Source: CBDBIG01 sp965205845 [NCBI: bacterium]
GTDB lineage: Bacteria > SAR324
Assembly (NCBI GenBank): GCA_965205845.1
Contig: CBDBIG010000002.1
Span: 434,001-498,000, forward strand
Direction: 5' to 3'
Length of the DNA: 64,000 nt
This document shows positions 55,617-64,000 of the stretch, piece after piece. Numbering within the stretch: the first letter of the stretch is position 1; every line of letters starts with the position of its first letter. The notes under the pieces are model-generated. The model worked only from the letters and a program-made list of their open reading frames with translations, had not been told where the DNA came from and did no database searches. Made by a program: the position numbers and the translations under genes.

Positions 55617-56128
55617 CACCAGAGCATTATTCTCACCAAAGCCAGTTTAAACTTGCCACGGCGATCAATACCACCCACGCGTACTGCCAGACCGGAGCAT
55701 TATTCTCACCAAAGCCAGTTTAAACTTGCCACGGCGATCAATACCACCCACGCGCACTGCCAGACCGGAGCATTATTCTCACCAAAGCCAGTTTAAACTT
55801 GCCACGGCGATCAATACCACCCACGCGCACTGCCAGACCGGAGCATTATTCTCACCAAAGCCAGTTTAAACTTGCCACGGCGATCAATACCACCCACGCG
55901 CACTGCCAGACCGGAGCATTATTCTCACCAAAGCCAGTTTAAACTTGCCACGGCGATCAATACCACCCACGCGCACTGCCAGACCGGAGCATTATTCTCA
56001 CCAAAGCCAGTTTAAACTTGCCACGGCGATCAATACCACCCACGCGCACTGCCAGACCGGAGCATTATTCTGCCAAAGCCAGTTTAAACTTGCCACGGCG
56101 ATCAATACCACTCACGCGTACTGCCAGC
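55617..56128. repeat. Seven tandem 73 bp units derived from the pnp 3' end
   Basis: Units start at 55617, 55690, 55763, 55836, 55909, 55982 and 56055. The last is the actual end of pnp. The other six carry the same bases, except CTCACC where pnp has CTGCC, so the stop-bearing Ala-Glu codons are changed. Units 2-6 are almost identical to each other. Because 73 is not a multiple of three, the array is not an in-frame protein repeat. Confidence 0.92.
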
Positions 56129-58113
56129 ATGTCTCCCTCGTTTACTTTCACATCACCAAATTCAGAAATGTGCAACAGTCCATCTGATCCAGGAACCAAC
56201 TCGACAAAAGCACCAAAATCAAGCACCTTGCGCACAGGTCCGTTGTAAACCGAGCCAATTTCAATCTCTTGGGTAAGGTTTTTGATCATTTCCAATGCTT
56301 TTTCGACACCCACGTGATCGGGGCCGTTGATGGTGACCAATCCTTCTCCATCCACATCCACCTTGGCACCCGTTTCCTCGATAATCCCTTTGATAATTTT
56401 ACCCCCTGGGCCAATCACATCTTTAATTCGTGCAGGTTTAATGCGGTAAACCACCATACGTGGTGCATAAGGAGAGAGCCCTTGGTTGGGATTACGCAAT
56501 GCTTCTTCCATAACCCCCAAAATGTGCATCCTACCCTCTTTCGCTTGGGCCAGGGCTTCGCTCATAACGGCTTCTGTAATGCCCGATATTTTTACATCCA
56601 TTTGTAAGGCGGTAATTCCTTGTCGTGTACCTGCCACCTTAAAGTCCATGTCGCCTAAGTGGTCTTCATCCCCTAAAATATCAGACAAAATCGCCACCTT
56701 ACTTTTCTCTTGAATCAAGCCCATGGCAATCCCTGCGGCGTGTCGCTCTATGGGGACCCCCGCATCCATCATGGCCAACGAGGCACCACAGACCGATGCC
56801 ATCGAAGATGAACCATTCGACTCCAAAATTTCAGAAGCAACGCGCAGGGTGTAAGGAAAGTTCTTTTTTTGTGGTAGCAGCGGGGTTACCCCTTTTTCGG
56901 CCAACATCCCATGGCCTATTTCACGGCGTCCGGGGCCTCTAAGTGGGCGCACTTCGCCCACGCAAAATGGAGGGAAATTATAATGGAACAAAAAATCCTT
57001 GTATGAAACACCCATCAAATTATCCACCAACTGTTCATCCATCCGATTACCTAGGGTAACCGTTACCAATGCTTGGGTCTCACCTCGGGTAAATAAGGCC
57101 GACCCGTGAGCGCGCGGTAACAAACCCGTCTCACAGGTAATGGGGCGAATCTCATCGCATTTCCTCCCATCAATCCGCTCCCCTTTTTTCAAGATGGCTT
57201 CACGCATAATCTGTTTTTTAAGGTCACCCACCACCCCACGCACGGTCTTCTTCAAACCGTCGAGGTCATCTTCGCCACAGCAGCTTAGCACCACCGCATC
57301 TTCTATACCAGCCAAGGCGGCATAACGCTCGGGTTTTTCTTGTATTTGCAAGGCTTTTTCTAACTTGCTTTTGGATGCCTTTTCCACCTTTTTCACCAAA
57401 CTGGAAGCAACCACTTCCGTTACTACGTTACGCTTGGCGATGCCAATTTTACTGGCCAGTTTCTTTTGTTCGCTAATCAAGGGTTGAATGGCTTTATGTC
57501 CAAACAAAACGGCTTCGAGCACGACATGATCCTCGATTTCGTTGGCCACCCCCTCCACCATAATAATCGCTTTTTCTGAGCCTGAAACAAAAATGTCCAA
57601 GTTGCTCTCTTTTAACTGGGCTGTGCTCGGGTTTACAACAAACTCCTCCGCAATGCGCACCACCCTACAGCCTGCAATAGGGCCCTCAAAAGGGATGTCT
57701 GAAATTGCCAAGGCAGCAGAAGTGGCCACCATGGCCACCACGTCCGCTGCATTGTCTAAATCCGCACTCAATACAGTTGCGACCACCTGGGTTTCGCATT
57801 GGTAACCTTTGGGAAACAACGGCCGAATTGAGCGGTCGATAAAGCGAGAGGTGAGGGTTTCATGGTCTGAAAGTCTGCCTTCTCGGCGCAAAAATCCCCC
57901 AGGAATGCGTCCTGCCGCGTAAGCTTTTTCAACGTAATGTACGCTTAAAGGAAAGAACCCGAGGTCGGGTTTAGGCTTTTGTTCTGAAGTGACGGTCGCC
58001 AACACCATGGTATCCCCATAGCGTGCCAAAATCGATCCTGATGCTTGGCGTGCCATTTTTCCAGTTTCTAATGTAAGTGGGCGTCCACCTATGTCAACGG
58101 TGACGGTTTCCAT
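56065..58113 (-). CDS. pnp: Polyribonucleotide nucleotidyltransferase
   Basis: PNPase degrades RNA 3' to 5' with phosphate. The 682-residue protein has two RNase PH cores (KMARQASGSILARYGDTMVLATV and DGRKCDEIRPITCETGLLPRAHGSALFTRGETQALVTVTLG), with FPPFCVGEVRPLRGPGRREIGHG in the active site. A KH domain (IKDVIGPGGKIIKGIIEETGAKVDV) and an S1 domain (GSVYNGPVRKVLDFGAFVELVPGSDGLLHISE) follow. The tail ends RRGKFKLALAE, a little shorter than usual. The 3' end is tandemly amplified downstream. Confidence 0.96.
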   Translation of the reverse strand: METVTVDIGGRPLTLETGKMARQASGSILARYGDTMVLATVTSEQKPKPDLGFFPLSVHYVEKAYAAGRIPGGFLRREGRLSDHETLTSRFIDRSIRPLFPKGYQCETQVVATVLSADLDNAADVVAMVATSAALAISDIPFEGPIAGCRVVRIAEEFVVNPSTAQLKESNLDIFVSGSEKAIIMVEGVANEIEDHVVLEAVLFGHKAIQPLISEQKKLASKIGIAKRNVVTEVVASSLVKKVEKASKSKLEKALQIQEKPERYAALAGIEDAVVLSCCGEDDLDGLKKTVRGVVGDLKKQIMREAILKKGERIDGRKCDEIRPITCETGLLPRAHGSALFTRGETQALVTVTLGNRMDEQLVDNLMGVSYKDFLFHYNFPPFCVGEVRPLRGPGRREIGHGMLAEKGVTPLLPQKKNFPYTLRVASEILESNGSSSMASVCGASLAMMDAGVPIERHAAGIAMGLIQEKSKVAILSDILGDEDHLGDMDFKVAGTRQGITALQMDVKISGITEAVMSEALAQAKEGRMHILGVMEEALRNPNQGLSPYAPRMVVYRIKPARIKDVIGPGGKIIKGIIEETGAKVDVDGEGLVTINGPDHVGVEKALEMIKNLTQEIEIGSVYNGPVRKVLDFGAFVELVPGSDGLLHISEFGDVKVNEGDMLAVRVSGIDRRGKFKLALAE

Positions 58114-58724
58114 GAACTTCTGTTCTCCTTAGCAAGGATTTTTAAAAATTTTTATCAGCAATCACCCATCAGAACACCCAACGCTTCACGAGCAAATGAC
58201 GGGTGTTTCCATAACAAGGTGTTGTTGTTTTCGTCCATATGTCGCTTGTTGCAACCATGGCTTTTTGTTTGTCGTTAAGGGTAGGCATGCTTTAGACATA
58301 CCCAAGGTTGCCTTACCCTTTTTATTTCCTAATCAAGTAAGCTCATGTGAGCCAGGTGTTTTGCTCTGCGCTCCTCACTCGACGAATGTTCCCGTACAAT
58401 GCAAACCAGCCCGTTTGCAGCACCTTGTTATGATGCTTAGAAGAATCGCTCTTTCAATGAAGACAACGGCTGTGCTATCGACAAAATTTTGATGCTAACG
58501 ACATGTTTGAATAATGCCCATCTGCTCAGCAGACACCCCGGCGTCGCCATCGTGCGGTTCTCGCCCACAAACGGCGATGCTTAAGGCACGCACAGGGTTG
58601 GAAACTCACCTTGCAGCGGAAAAACCGCCCGGACCATGCTTGAAAAAGACCAAATGCAACGCAAAACGCACCACACGTATGGCCAAGCAAACGTACGCCA
58701 GCGGCCTTTGCGCCCCAGTACACC
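58114..58724. other. Unusually long rpsO-pnp spacer
   Basis: These 611 bases separate the rpsO terminator from pnp, where most bacteria have 100-250. They should hold a pnp promoter and possibly autoregulatory hairpins. I see no gene and no clear promoter. Confidence 0.3.
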
Positions 58725-58751
58725 AAAAAAGGCCTCCCTTTGTAGGGGGGG
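58725..58751 (-). terminator. Terminator after rpsO
   Basis: CCTCCCT (58733-58739) pairs with AGGGGGG (58744-58750) with one wobble. On the minus strand it is followed by CC and TTTTTT. It begins a few bases past the rpsO stop and would separate rpsO from pnp. Confidence 0.65.
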
Positions 58752-58754
58752 ACG

Positions 58755-59021
58755 TCAGCGCCGCAATTCCAAACGTTTAATCAATTCTTGATAGCGCTCG
58801 CTGTTTTTTCTGTTTAAATAATCCAACAGCTTTCGCCTTTTGCTCACCATTTTAAGCAGACCTCGCCTTGAATGGTGATCTTTTTTATGGATTTTAAAGT
58901 GCTCGGTCAGGTGTCTAATCCTAGCCGTTAGAATGGCTGATTGGACCTCAGGGGACCCTGTATCATTTTCCTTTCGACCATATTCACTCACGAGTTCTTG
59001 TTTACGTTCAAGCGTAATCAT
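58755..59021 (-). CDS. rpsO: 30S ribosomal protein S15
   Basis: The 88-residue protein [29 protein letters not shown]...[33 protein letters not shown] is S15. It binds 16S rRNA and in many bacteria represses its own mRNA. It lies 152 bases after truB and is followed by a terminator, then pnp. Confidence 0.97.
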   Translation of the reverse strand: MITLERKQELVSEYGRKENDTGSPEVQSAILTARIRHLTEHFKIHKKDHHSRRGLLKMVSKRRKLLDYLNRKNSERYQELIKRLELRR

Positions 59022-59173
59022 AACAGCACCCTCAGGCTTCCCTCTTCTAATCAGTATTGTCTACAAAGTACCCGCCCATCATAATAGATGTTTCGCTTAC
59101 AAAGCAAACAAACGGGGTCGTCTTATTTCCATAAAAATTGATAAGCCACCCTCATTTTATGTAGCCATGCTCC

Positions 59174-60342
59174 CTAGCACAATACCCGTTTGGGAGTAAA
59201 ACGCCAGGGGATGTCGTGGAGTATTTGCCCACCATGGGACATTGGTAGGGCCGCGTTGATAGCAGCAGACCCCATGGGTTCTAGCAAACCCAAGGCCAAC
59301 AGTTCACCATTCATATCCAGTGCCAACCCTTGGCCTAAACCCTTAGAGGCATGCTTTTGGGGGAAATGAGCGTTAGGTTTTGGTGCACAGCGCGTTTTTT
59401 TGGTTGGAGCGGTGGGTTGCTGTGGCAAGGTGTACACATTTTCAATGCACATTCCATTTTTTACCTGTTGGATTTGGATTGCATTGAGTTGCAGTACTTG
59501 AAACTGTGGCAGAAAACCAAGGGGAGATTGCAAAAAGGTCCACGCATTTTTTTCAGTCAAAAGTTGCTGCGCTATTTGGGAGTGACTCAGCGCATTTTCA
59601 AGCAAAAAATACGGTCCCACAGCAAGGCGCTCCAATGCACACACATGGGCACCTGTTCCTAAGGCTTCCCCCACATCGCGCACAAGGCTCCGTATATACG
59701 CACCCTTGGAGCATGACACATGAAACGTGAGTTGATAGGGCATTTGAATGCCTTCCAGAGCAAGGTCCCAAAACCGCACCTTACGGCACTTAGGGACAAC
59801 GGCCATTCCCTGCCTTGCCAGGGCATAAGAAGGTTTGCCCTGTATTTTGAGGGCCGAAAAAATGGGTGCTTCTTGCTCCATTTCACCTTCAAATGACTGC
59901 AACACCTGTGGTACACGCTCAAAGATTTGTGGTTCGACCTCACGTTCCACCAGCACCTTCCCCTCGGCATCGAGGGTGTTGGTGGTTTGGCCTAAGCGGC
60001 AGCGCACGCGATAACTTTTATCAAGCCCTTCAAATTCTGGAATAAGCCGCGTGGCTTTTCCCACAAATACGGGCAACACACCGCTGGCTAAGGGATCAAG
60101 CACACCCAAAAAGCCCATTTTATTTCGAGACGGCCGATTTTTTTTTTGCGCACATCATTGGGTAGGGCAATGCTGGTATGGGTTGCAGTGTGGCCCGTGA
60201 TACTTAAAGCGGTTTCAGCCTCAACCTTGTTTTTAGTTGGGTGCCAGTGCTCACCCAACAGGCGCTTTAACCACCCCATGGCTTGGTTAGAGGAAGGACC
60301 GCTGGGTTTGTTTAAAACGACAATGCCAAAAAATGCTGTCAC
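59174..60342 (-). CDS. truB: tRNA pseudouridine-55 synthase, split by a frameshift at an A10 run
   Basis: TruB makes pseudouridine 55 in tRNA. The N-terminal motif GIVVLNKPSGPSSNQAM lies in one frame (probably from a GTG at 60342). The catalytic motif MGFLGVLDPLASGVLPV and the rest (SYRVRCRLGQTTNTLDAEG; CSKGAYIRSLVRDVGEALG) lie in another, from 60118. The two frames meet at ten consecutive T's at 60138-60147 (A10 in the mRNA). One base more or less would restore a single protein. About 40 non-conserved residues lie between the halves. Sequencing error, slippage or a real mutation are all possible. Confidence 0.8.
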
Positions 60343-60382
60343 CGCTGACGTTAGGAATTGATTTTGAAAAAAAAGGCGTTTT

Positions 60383-60724
60383 TTAAGACGAAGGGTTTTG
60401 CAAAAGGGTCTCAATCACTTGGGCGTGATCGAAGCTTTTGTCGTACACAAACAGCAACTGGGGAGTGCGCCGCGTTTTAAGCGTGCTGGCCAGCCTTCGA
60501 CCCAAAAATCCTGCCGCTTTGTTAAGGGTTCGGGTTAAACTCGCGGGGGTTTCTCCCGCAAGGTAGCAACAAAAATACACCTTGGCCAGGGCACCATTGG
60601 GTATGATTTCAATGCCCGTAATGGTTGCCTGCTTTAGGCGAGGGTCTTTGATCTCTTGTTGCAATAAAAGTGCTATTTTACGGGATATCCTTTCTTGCAA
60701 ACGTTGCCTATTGCGCGTACTCAT
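60383..60724 (-). CDS. rbfA: Ribosome-binding factor A
   Basis: RbfA helps mature the 30S subunit. The 113-residue product has the family pattern RLQERISRKIALLLQQEIKDPRLKQATITGIEIIPNGALAKVYFCCY and LGRRLASTLKTRRTPQLLFVYDKSFDHA. It lies 140 bases after infB and about 40 bases before the proposed truB start, in the conserved order. Confidence 0.95.
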   Translation of the reverse strand: MSTRNRQRLQERISRKIALLLQQEIKDPRLKQATITGIEIIPNGALAKVYFCCYLAGETPASLTRTLNKAAGFLGRRLASTLKTRRTPQLLFVYDKSFDHAQVIETLLQNPSS

Positions 60725-60864
60725 GTGCTTTTTTAAAAGCCTTTGCCTGTTAAACCATCAGCGAGGCGGCTCTGCAACGCCCACCGGTGGCGGATAAAAG
60801 CACCCTCATAGACAAACCATGGGTTATTGCGGCGCAATGGATACCATAATAATCTCACCATGCT

Positions 60865-63462
60865 TTAGGACAACCGCCCTGCACGCTCAAGGGTTGGGGT
60901 TTCCTCGACACGGTTGACCACCTCGACCAAGTCACCCGTTTGCAGGTTATCAAATTTGGCAATTCGAAGCCCACATTCATTGCCTGAGGTTACTTGGGTT
61001 ACGTTGTCTTTAAACCGCCTTAACGAATTAATTTCGCCGTTGTTGTGAATGAGTACATCATCGCGCCAAATGCGCACAACGCTGCTCCGCTCGAGTTTGC
61101 CATCGGTGATGTAGCCCCCCACAATGCGTCCTTCTTTGCTGGTTGAAAACACATCACGGACCTCACAACGTCCCACAATTTCCTCGCGAATCACGGGTTT
61201 AAGCATGCCTTGCAAGGATTTGTGAATGTCGTCGAGCAGTTCATAGATTACCGTATACAAATTGATTTCAATGTCTTCAGATTTAGCAAAATCGCCGCCC
61301 TTGGCATCGGGGCGCACATTAAAACCCATCACCACGGCATCAGAGGCTGCTGCTAAGGAGACATCGGTCTCGCTAATGCCACCCACACCCGCCCGCAATA
61401 CCTGCACACTCACCTGCTCGTTACCCTCTTTTTCCAATGCGTTGCGAATGGCTTCAAGAGAGCCTTGAGTATCTACCTTAAGCACCATATTCAGGTGTCG
61501 CATTTCTCCTGCATCTAAAGGCATTTCCATAAAATCTTGAAGGTGCACTGGGCGCTTGCTATCAATTTCCTTGGCACGTTTTTGTTGCAGGCGTTTTTCC
61601 GCCAATGTGCGCGCATCTTTTTCATTTTCGAGCACCACCAAGCGATCGCCAGGTTCAGGAAGTACATTACAGCCCAATACCTGTACAGGCATGCTAGGAG
61701 TAGCCACCTTGAGCACATTTCCCGCATCGCTATACATTTTACGAACGCGACCCCACGTGGATCCCACCACAAAATGTGCTCCAGGGCGCAATTCACCTTG
61801 CCCCATTAACATGGTGGCAACAGGACCCTTCCCCGCTGCCATATGGGATTCAATAACCACCCCATAGCCACGCCTCTTATGGCTGGCTCTCAAATCTAAC
61901 AGTTCCGCTTGCAAGTGTAGCATTTCCAGCAAGTGGTCAATGCCTTTGCCCGTTTTGGCCGAAATGGGTGCCGTTACAATGTCACCGCCGTAATCCTCGG
62001 GGGTTAAACCGTGCTCAAGCAGTTGCTGTTTGGACCTATCCACATTTGCATTAGGGCGATCAATTTTGTTGATAGCCACCACAATAGGCACCTTGGCCGC
62101 TTTCGCATGCTCAATGGCCTCAGTGGTTTGTGGCATAATACCGTCATCGGCAGCAACAATAAGGACGACAATGTCGGTTACGTTGGCACCACGGCGACGC
62201 AAAGCGGTAAATGCAGCATGCCCAGGGGTATCCAAAAATACAAACTCCCCTTCTTTACGTTTGATGTGATAGGCACCAATGTGCTGGGTAATGCCACCGG
62301 CCTCCCCTTGGGCAACCGCACTGGAGCGCAGGTGATCGAGCAAGGTGGTTTTACCGTGATCTACATGGCCCATAATGGTGATAATCGGAGGTCTTGTCTC
62401 CATCTCCGCCGCCGGAATGTCACCCTCTTCTTTCACTAAATCCTCAAGGTCAACGCTCTCAATTTCGATTTCCACGCCAAAATCGGCAGCAACCAATTCG
62501 ATCATGGTCTGTCCAATCAGCTCGTTCATGGTCACTGCTTCGCCCAGTTCAAACAGTTTTTTAATGATATCCGCCCCCTTAACCCCAATGGCACTGGCCA
62601 ATTGCGCCACGGTCACTACAGAGCCAAGGCGAATTGCTTTTTGCCTTGCATTGAAAGTGTGCTGCGGGTGGGCGGTTTGGCTGCTATATTTTTTGCCGCG
62701 ACCATCGCTAGAACGTTTGTTACGTCTTGGCTTAACCCATTCATTTTTTTCAGTTCCCGCCTTAATATTACGCGGATCACCACGCAAAGAGCGCCAACTA
62801 TCACCTCCTTCTTTGGATTCGCGCTTGCGTTCCCCTTTGCGCACCTCCTTCCACGCATTGTTTTGCCCATCCTCCCACGATACCTCGACAGGCTTGGGCA
62901 AATTAAAGGTACGGCGCGGCTTTTCAGGGGTTTTGCCATCGTCTTTCGTGTGCGTTGCCACCACTGGTGGCACAACGACGGGGGGAACGATGCTTTCTGG
63001 GGGAGTTTCTTTTGTGGGTGCCATCTCTGCGGGCTCAACAGCCTTGGCTGGAATCGCCCGTTCGATCGCTTCTTCGACCACGCCCACTTCTTGCACGGGT
63101 GGCTGCGCGACAGTTTTATCTTTGGGGGCTTCGTCCCGTTTTTTAGGCTTCGGCTTGGATACTTTAAGCCGTTTGACCTCACCGCTCGAGCGCACAGAAA
63201 CCAGGCGTCGCCGTGTTTTAGTGCCCCCTTTGTCGACCTCTTCAGGTGCCTCCACCGAAACTAAATCGGCCTTTAAGGCCTTTTTAGGGCTGGCTTTTTT
63301 GGCGCTACCACCCGCATTGGCCAATTTGCGGCGCACATCGGTCACGGTTTTTTCAGGAAGAACCTCGAAGTTGCCTTTTACTGAAAACCCCAGCTTTCTT
63401 ACGCGTTCAATGAGCTCCTTGCTTGGCAGATTCAACTCGCGGGCTAATTCAAAAACTTTCAT
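60865..63462 (-). CDS. infB: Translation initiation factor IF-2
   Basis: IF-2 is the GTPase that places initiator tRNA on the 30S subunit. The 865-residue protein has an N-terminal IF2N domain ([30 protein letters not shown]) and a charged, Pro-rich linker (about 50-280). A second IF2N-like segment follows, then the G domain with [16 protein letters not shown] (about residue 365), [14 protein letters not shown] and NKIDRPNA. The C-terminal fMet-tRNA domain ends [16 protein letters not shown] plus-strand ORF antisense to the linker is spurious. Confidence 0.97.
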   Translation of the reverse strand: MKVFELARELNLPSKELIERVRKLGFSVKGNFEVLPEKTVTDVRRKLANAGGSAKKASPKKALKADLVSVEAPEEVDKGGTKTRRRLVSVRSSGEVKRLKVSKPKPKKRDEAPKDKTVAQPPVQEVGVVEEAIERAIPAKAVEPAEMAPTKETPPESIVPPVVVPPVVATHTKDDGKTPEKPRRTFNLPKPVEVSWEDGQNNAWKEVRKGERKRESKEGGDSWRSLRGDPRNIKAGTEKNEWVKPRRNKRSSDGRGKKYSSQTAHPQHTFNARQKAIRLGSVVTVAQLASAIGVKGADIIKKLFELGEAVTMNELIGQTMIELVAADFGVEIEIESVDLEDLVKEEGDIPAAEMETRPPIITIMGHVDHGKTTLLDHLRSSAVAQGEAGGITQHIGAYHIKRKEGEFVFLDTPGHAAFTALRRRGANVTDIVVLIVAADDGIMPQTTEAIEHAKAAKVPIVVAINKIDRPNANVDRSKQQLLEHGLTPEDYGGDIVTAPISAKTGKGIDHLLEMLHLQAELLDLRASHKRRGYGVVIESHMAAGKGPVATMLMGQGELRPGAHFVVGSTWGRVRKMYSDAGNVLKVATPSMPVQVLGCNVLPEPGDRLVVLENEKDARTLAEKRLQQKRAKEIDSKRPVHLQDFMEMPLDAGEMRHLNMVLKVDTQGSLEAIRNALEKEGNEQVSVQVLRAGVGGISETDVSLAAASDAVVMGFNVRPDAKGGDFAKSEDIEINLYTVIYELLDDIHKSLQGMLKPVIREEIVGRCEVRDVFSTSKEGRIVGGYITDGKLERSSVVRIWRDDVLIHNNGEINSLRRFKDNVTQVTSGNECGLRIAKFDNLQTGDLVEVVNRVEETPTLERAGRLS

Positions 63463-63669
63463 GCGCTCTTGTGTACATTACAATCAGGTTAAAAAATCAC
63501 AAAATGGGCGGCGTTAAAACCCCATCACGGCCATCGCCAAATAGCCCACTATCCTACTTCACTGGCACAAACGGAAATCCATGACCAAGGCACCCTTCGC
63601 CTTATCCACACTGCTCGCTCAAAAATGCCCTTCACTTCCCCCACAAAAATGCCCATCTAACGCTTTTCT

Positions 63670-64000
63670 CTACTCCTTTTCCCCCTGAGCCATTTCATCA
63701 TCCAGCACCACAGGGCTCGGCGCACCCGTATTTTGGCTTGATATGGGTTGCGTTTTTGCGGAAACCGCCACAGGCGCTTGCGTTTTTGCAACGTTTTCGG
63801 CAGTTTGCGCGTCACCACCAATCACGGCATCGGGGGGCACGGTATGCTCGCTTTGAACAGCGCCGCCCTTGATGGCATCTTCGGCAGTTTGCGCATCACC
63901 ACCAATCACGGCATCGGGGGGCACGGTATGCTCGCTTTGAACAGCGCCGCCCTTGATGGCATCTTCGGCAGTTTGCGCATCACCACCAATCACGGCATCG
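63670..64000 (-). CDS. C-terminal tail with tandem repeats of a gene in the nusA position (5' end outside)
   Basis: A minus-strand frame enters from beyond 64000 and stops at 63670. It carries 28-residue repeats (IGGDAQTAEDAIKGGAVQSEHTVPPDAV), encoded by 84 bp units at about 63813, 63897 and 63981. It ends with a Ser/Thr/Gln-rich stretch and an acidic end (VVLDDEMAQGEKE). In almost all proteobacteria the gene directly before infB is nusA, so this is probably a disordered NusA extension. No NusA domain is visible in the window, so this is by position only. Confidence 0.55.
   Translation of the reverse strand, partial: DAVIGGDAQTAEDAIKGGAVQSEHTVPPDAVIGGDAQTAEDAIKGGAVQSEHTVPPDAVIGGDAQTAENVAKTQAPVAVSAKTQPISSQNTGAPSPVVLDDEMAQGEKE

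Noticed and set aside
55945-56248. Plus-strand ORFs over the 73 bp repeats
   Set aside because: They are antisense to pnp and its repeat copies, and the unit shifts frame at each copy.
62375-63517. 380-codon plus-strand frame antisense to infB
   Set aside because: It lies opposite the conserved IF-2 gene, is rich in Ser and Thr and shows no domain. It is an antisense shadow.

Overview
The window looks like a piece of a Gram-negative chromosome from the deltaproteobacteria in the broad sense (myxobacterial, bdellovibrio-like or related). The grounds are sigma-54, a full CheA-CheW-CheR-CheB set, a bactofilin, lipoprotein signals, SelB, and the conserved nusA-infB-rbfA-truB-rpsO-pnp order. I cannot name a genus. 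Many real genes lack a clear Shine-Dalgarno sequence, so several starts are chosen by homology.

Layout. 1-2431: end of an unknown membrane protein, a hairpin-rich spacer, rpoN, rpmG. 2432-6146: gene-poor accessory DNA with a decayed Mu-type transposase, decayed dam and other broken genes, dispersed repeats, and a tandemly duplicated small coiled-coil membrane gene. 6171-9270: an RCC1-repeat lipoprotein and purC. 9505-9881: more phage-like relics. 9878-21421 (minus strand): cheA, cheW, cheR, cheB, an HtrA-type protease, an apparently inactive protease paralogue, an ECF sigma factor and its probable anti-sigma, all co-directional and partly overlapping. CheA is 1228 residues, with nine 27-residue Ala/Pro/Glu repeats and two identical Hpt domains. 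21885-27972: an HIBADH-family dehydrogenase, a 4 x 92 bp repeat, gltX, a DUF805 protein, then npdG-cofD-cofC of coenzyme F420 metabolism. 27981-34556: an exported TPR-like protein, a 658-residue orphan, a hotdog-like thioesterase, a small unknown and an isolated phage tail-collar protein.

34905-51028: thiolase, rpmB, gyrA, a TPR lipoprotein, parB with no parA, a frameshifted NYN gene, bactofilin, selB, a lone RapZ C-terminal domain, threonine aldolase, pyridine nucleotide transhydrogenase, a truncated haemoglobin and an acyl-CoA carboxylase carboxyltransferase. 51105-53429: a broken pentapeptide-repeat gene, more dispersed repeats and an exported unknown. 53568-64000 (minus strand): a pseudouridine synthase, rnc, pnp with its 3' end amplified as 73 bp tandem units, rpsO, truB split by an A10 frameshift, rbfA, infB, and the repeat-bearing tail of a gene that by position should be nusA.

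Two themes stand out. First, tandem duplication is unusually frequent (at least nine independent cases, in genes and in spacers). Second, the accessory stretches are graveyards of multiply frameshifted phage-type genes that share a degenerate dispersed repeat. The best candidate for an undescribed functional unit is the chemosensory array linked to a paired active/inactive periplasmic protease and an ECF sigma/anti-sigma switch. No tRNA, rRNA or CRISPR array was found.
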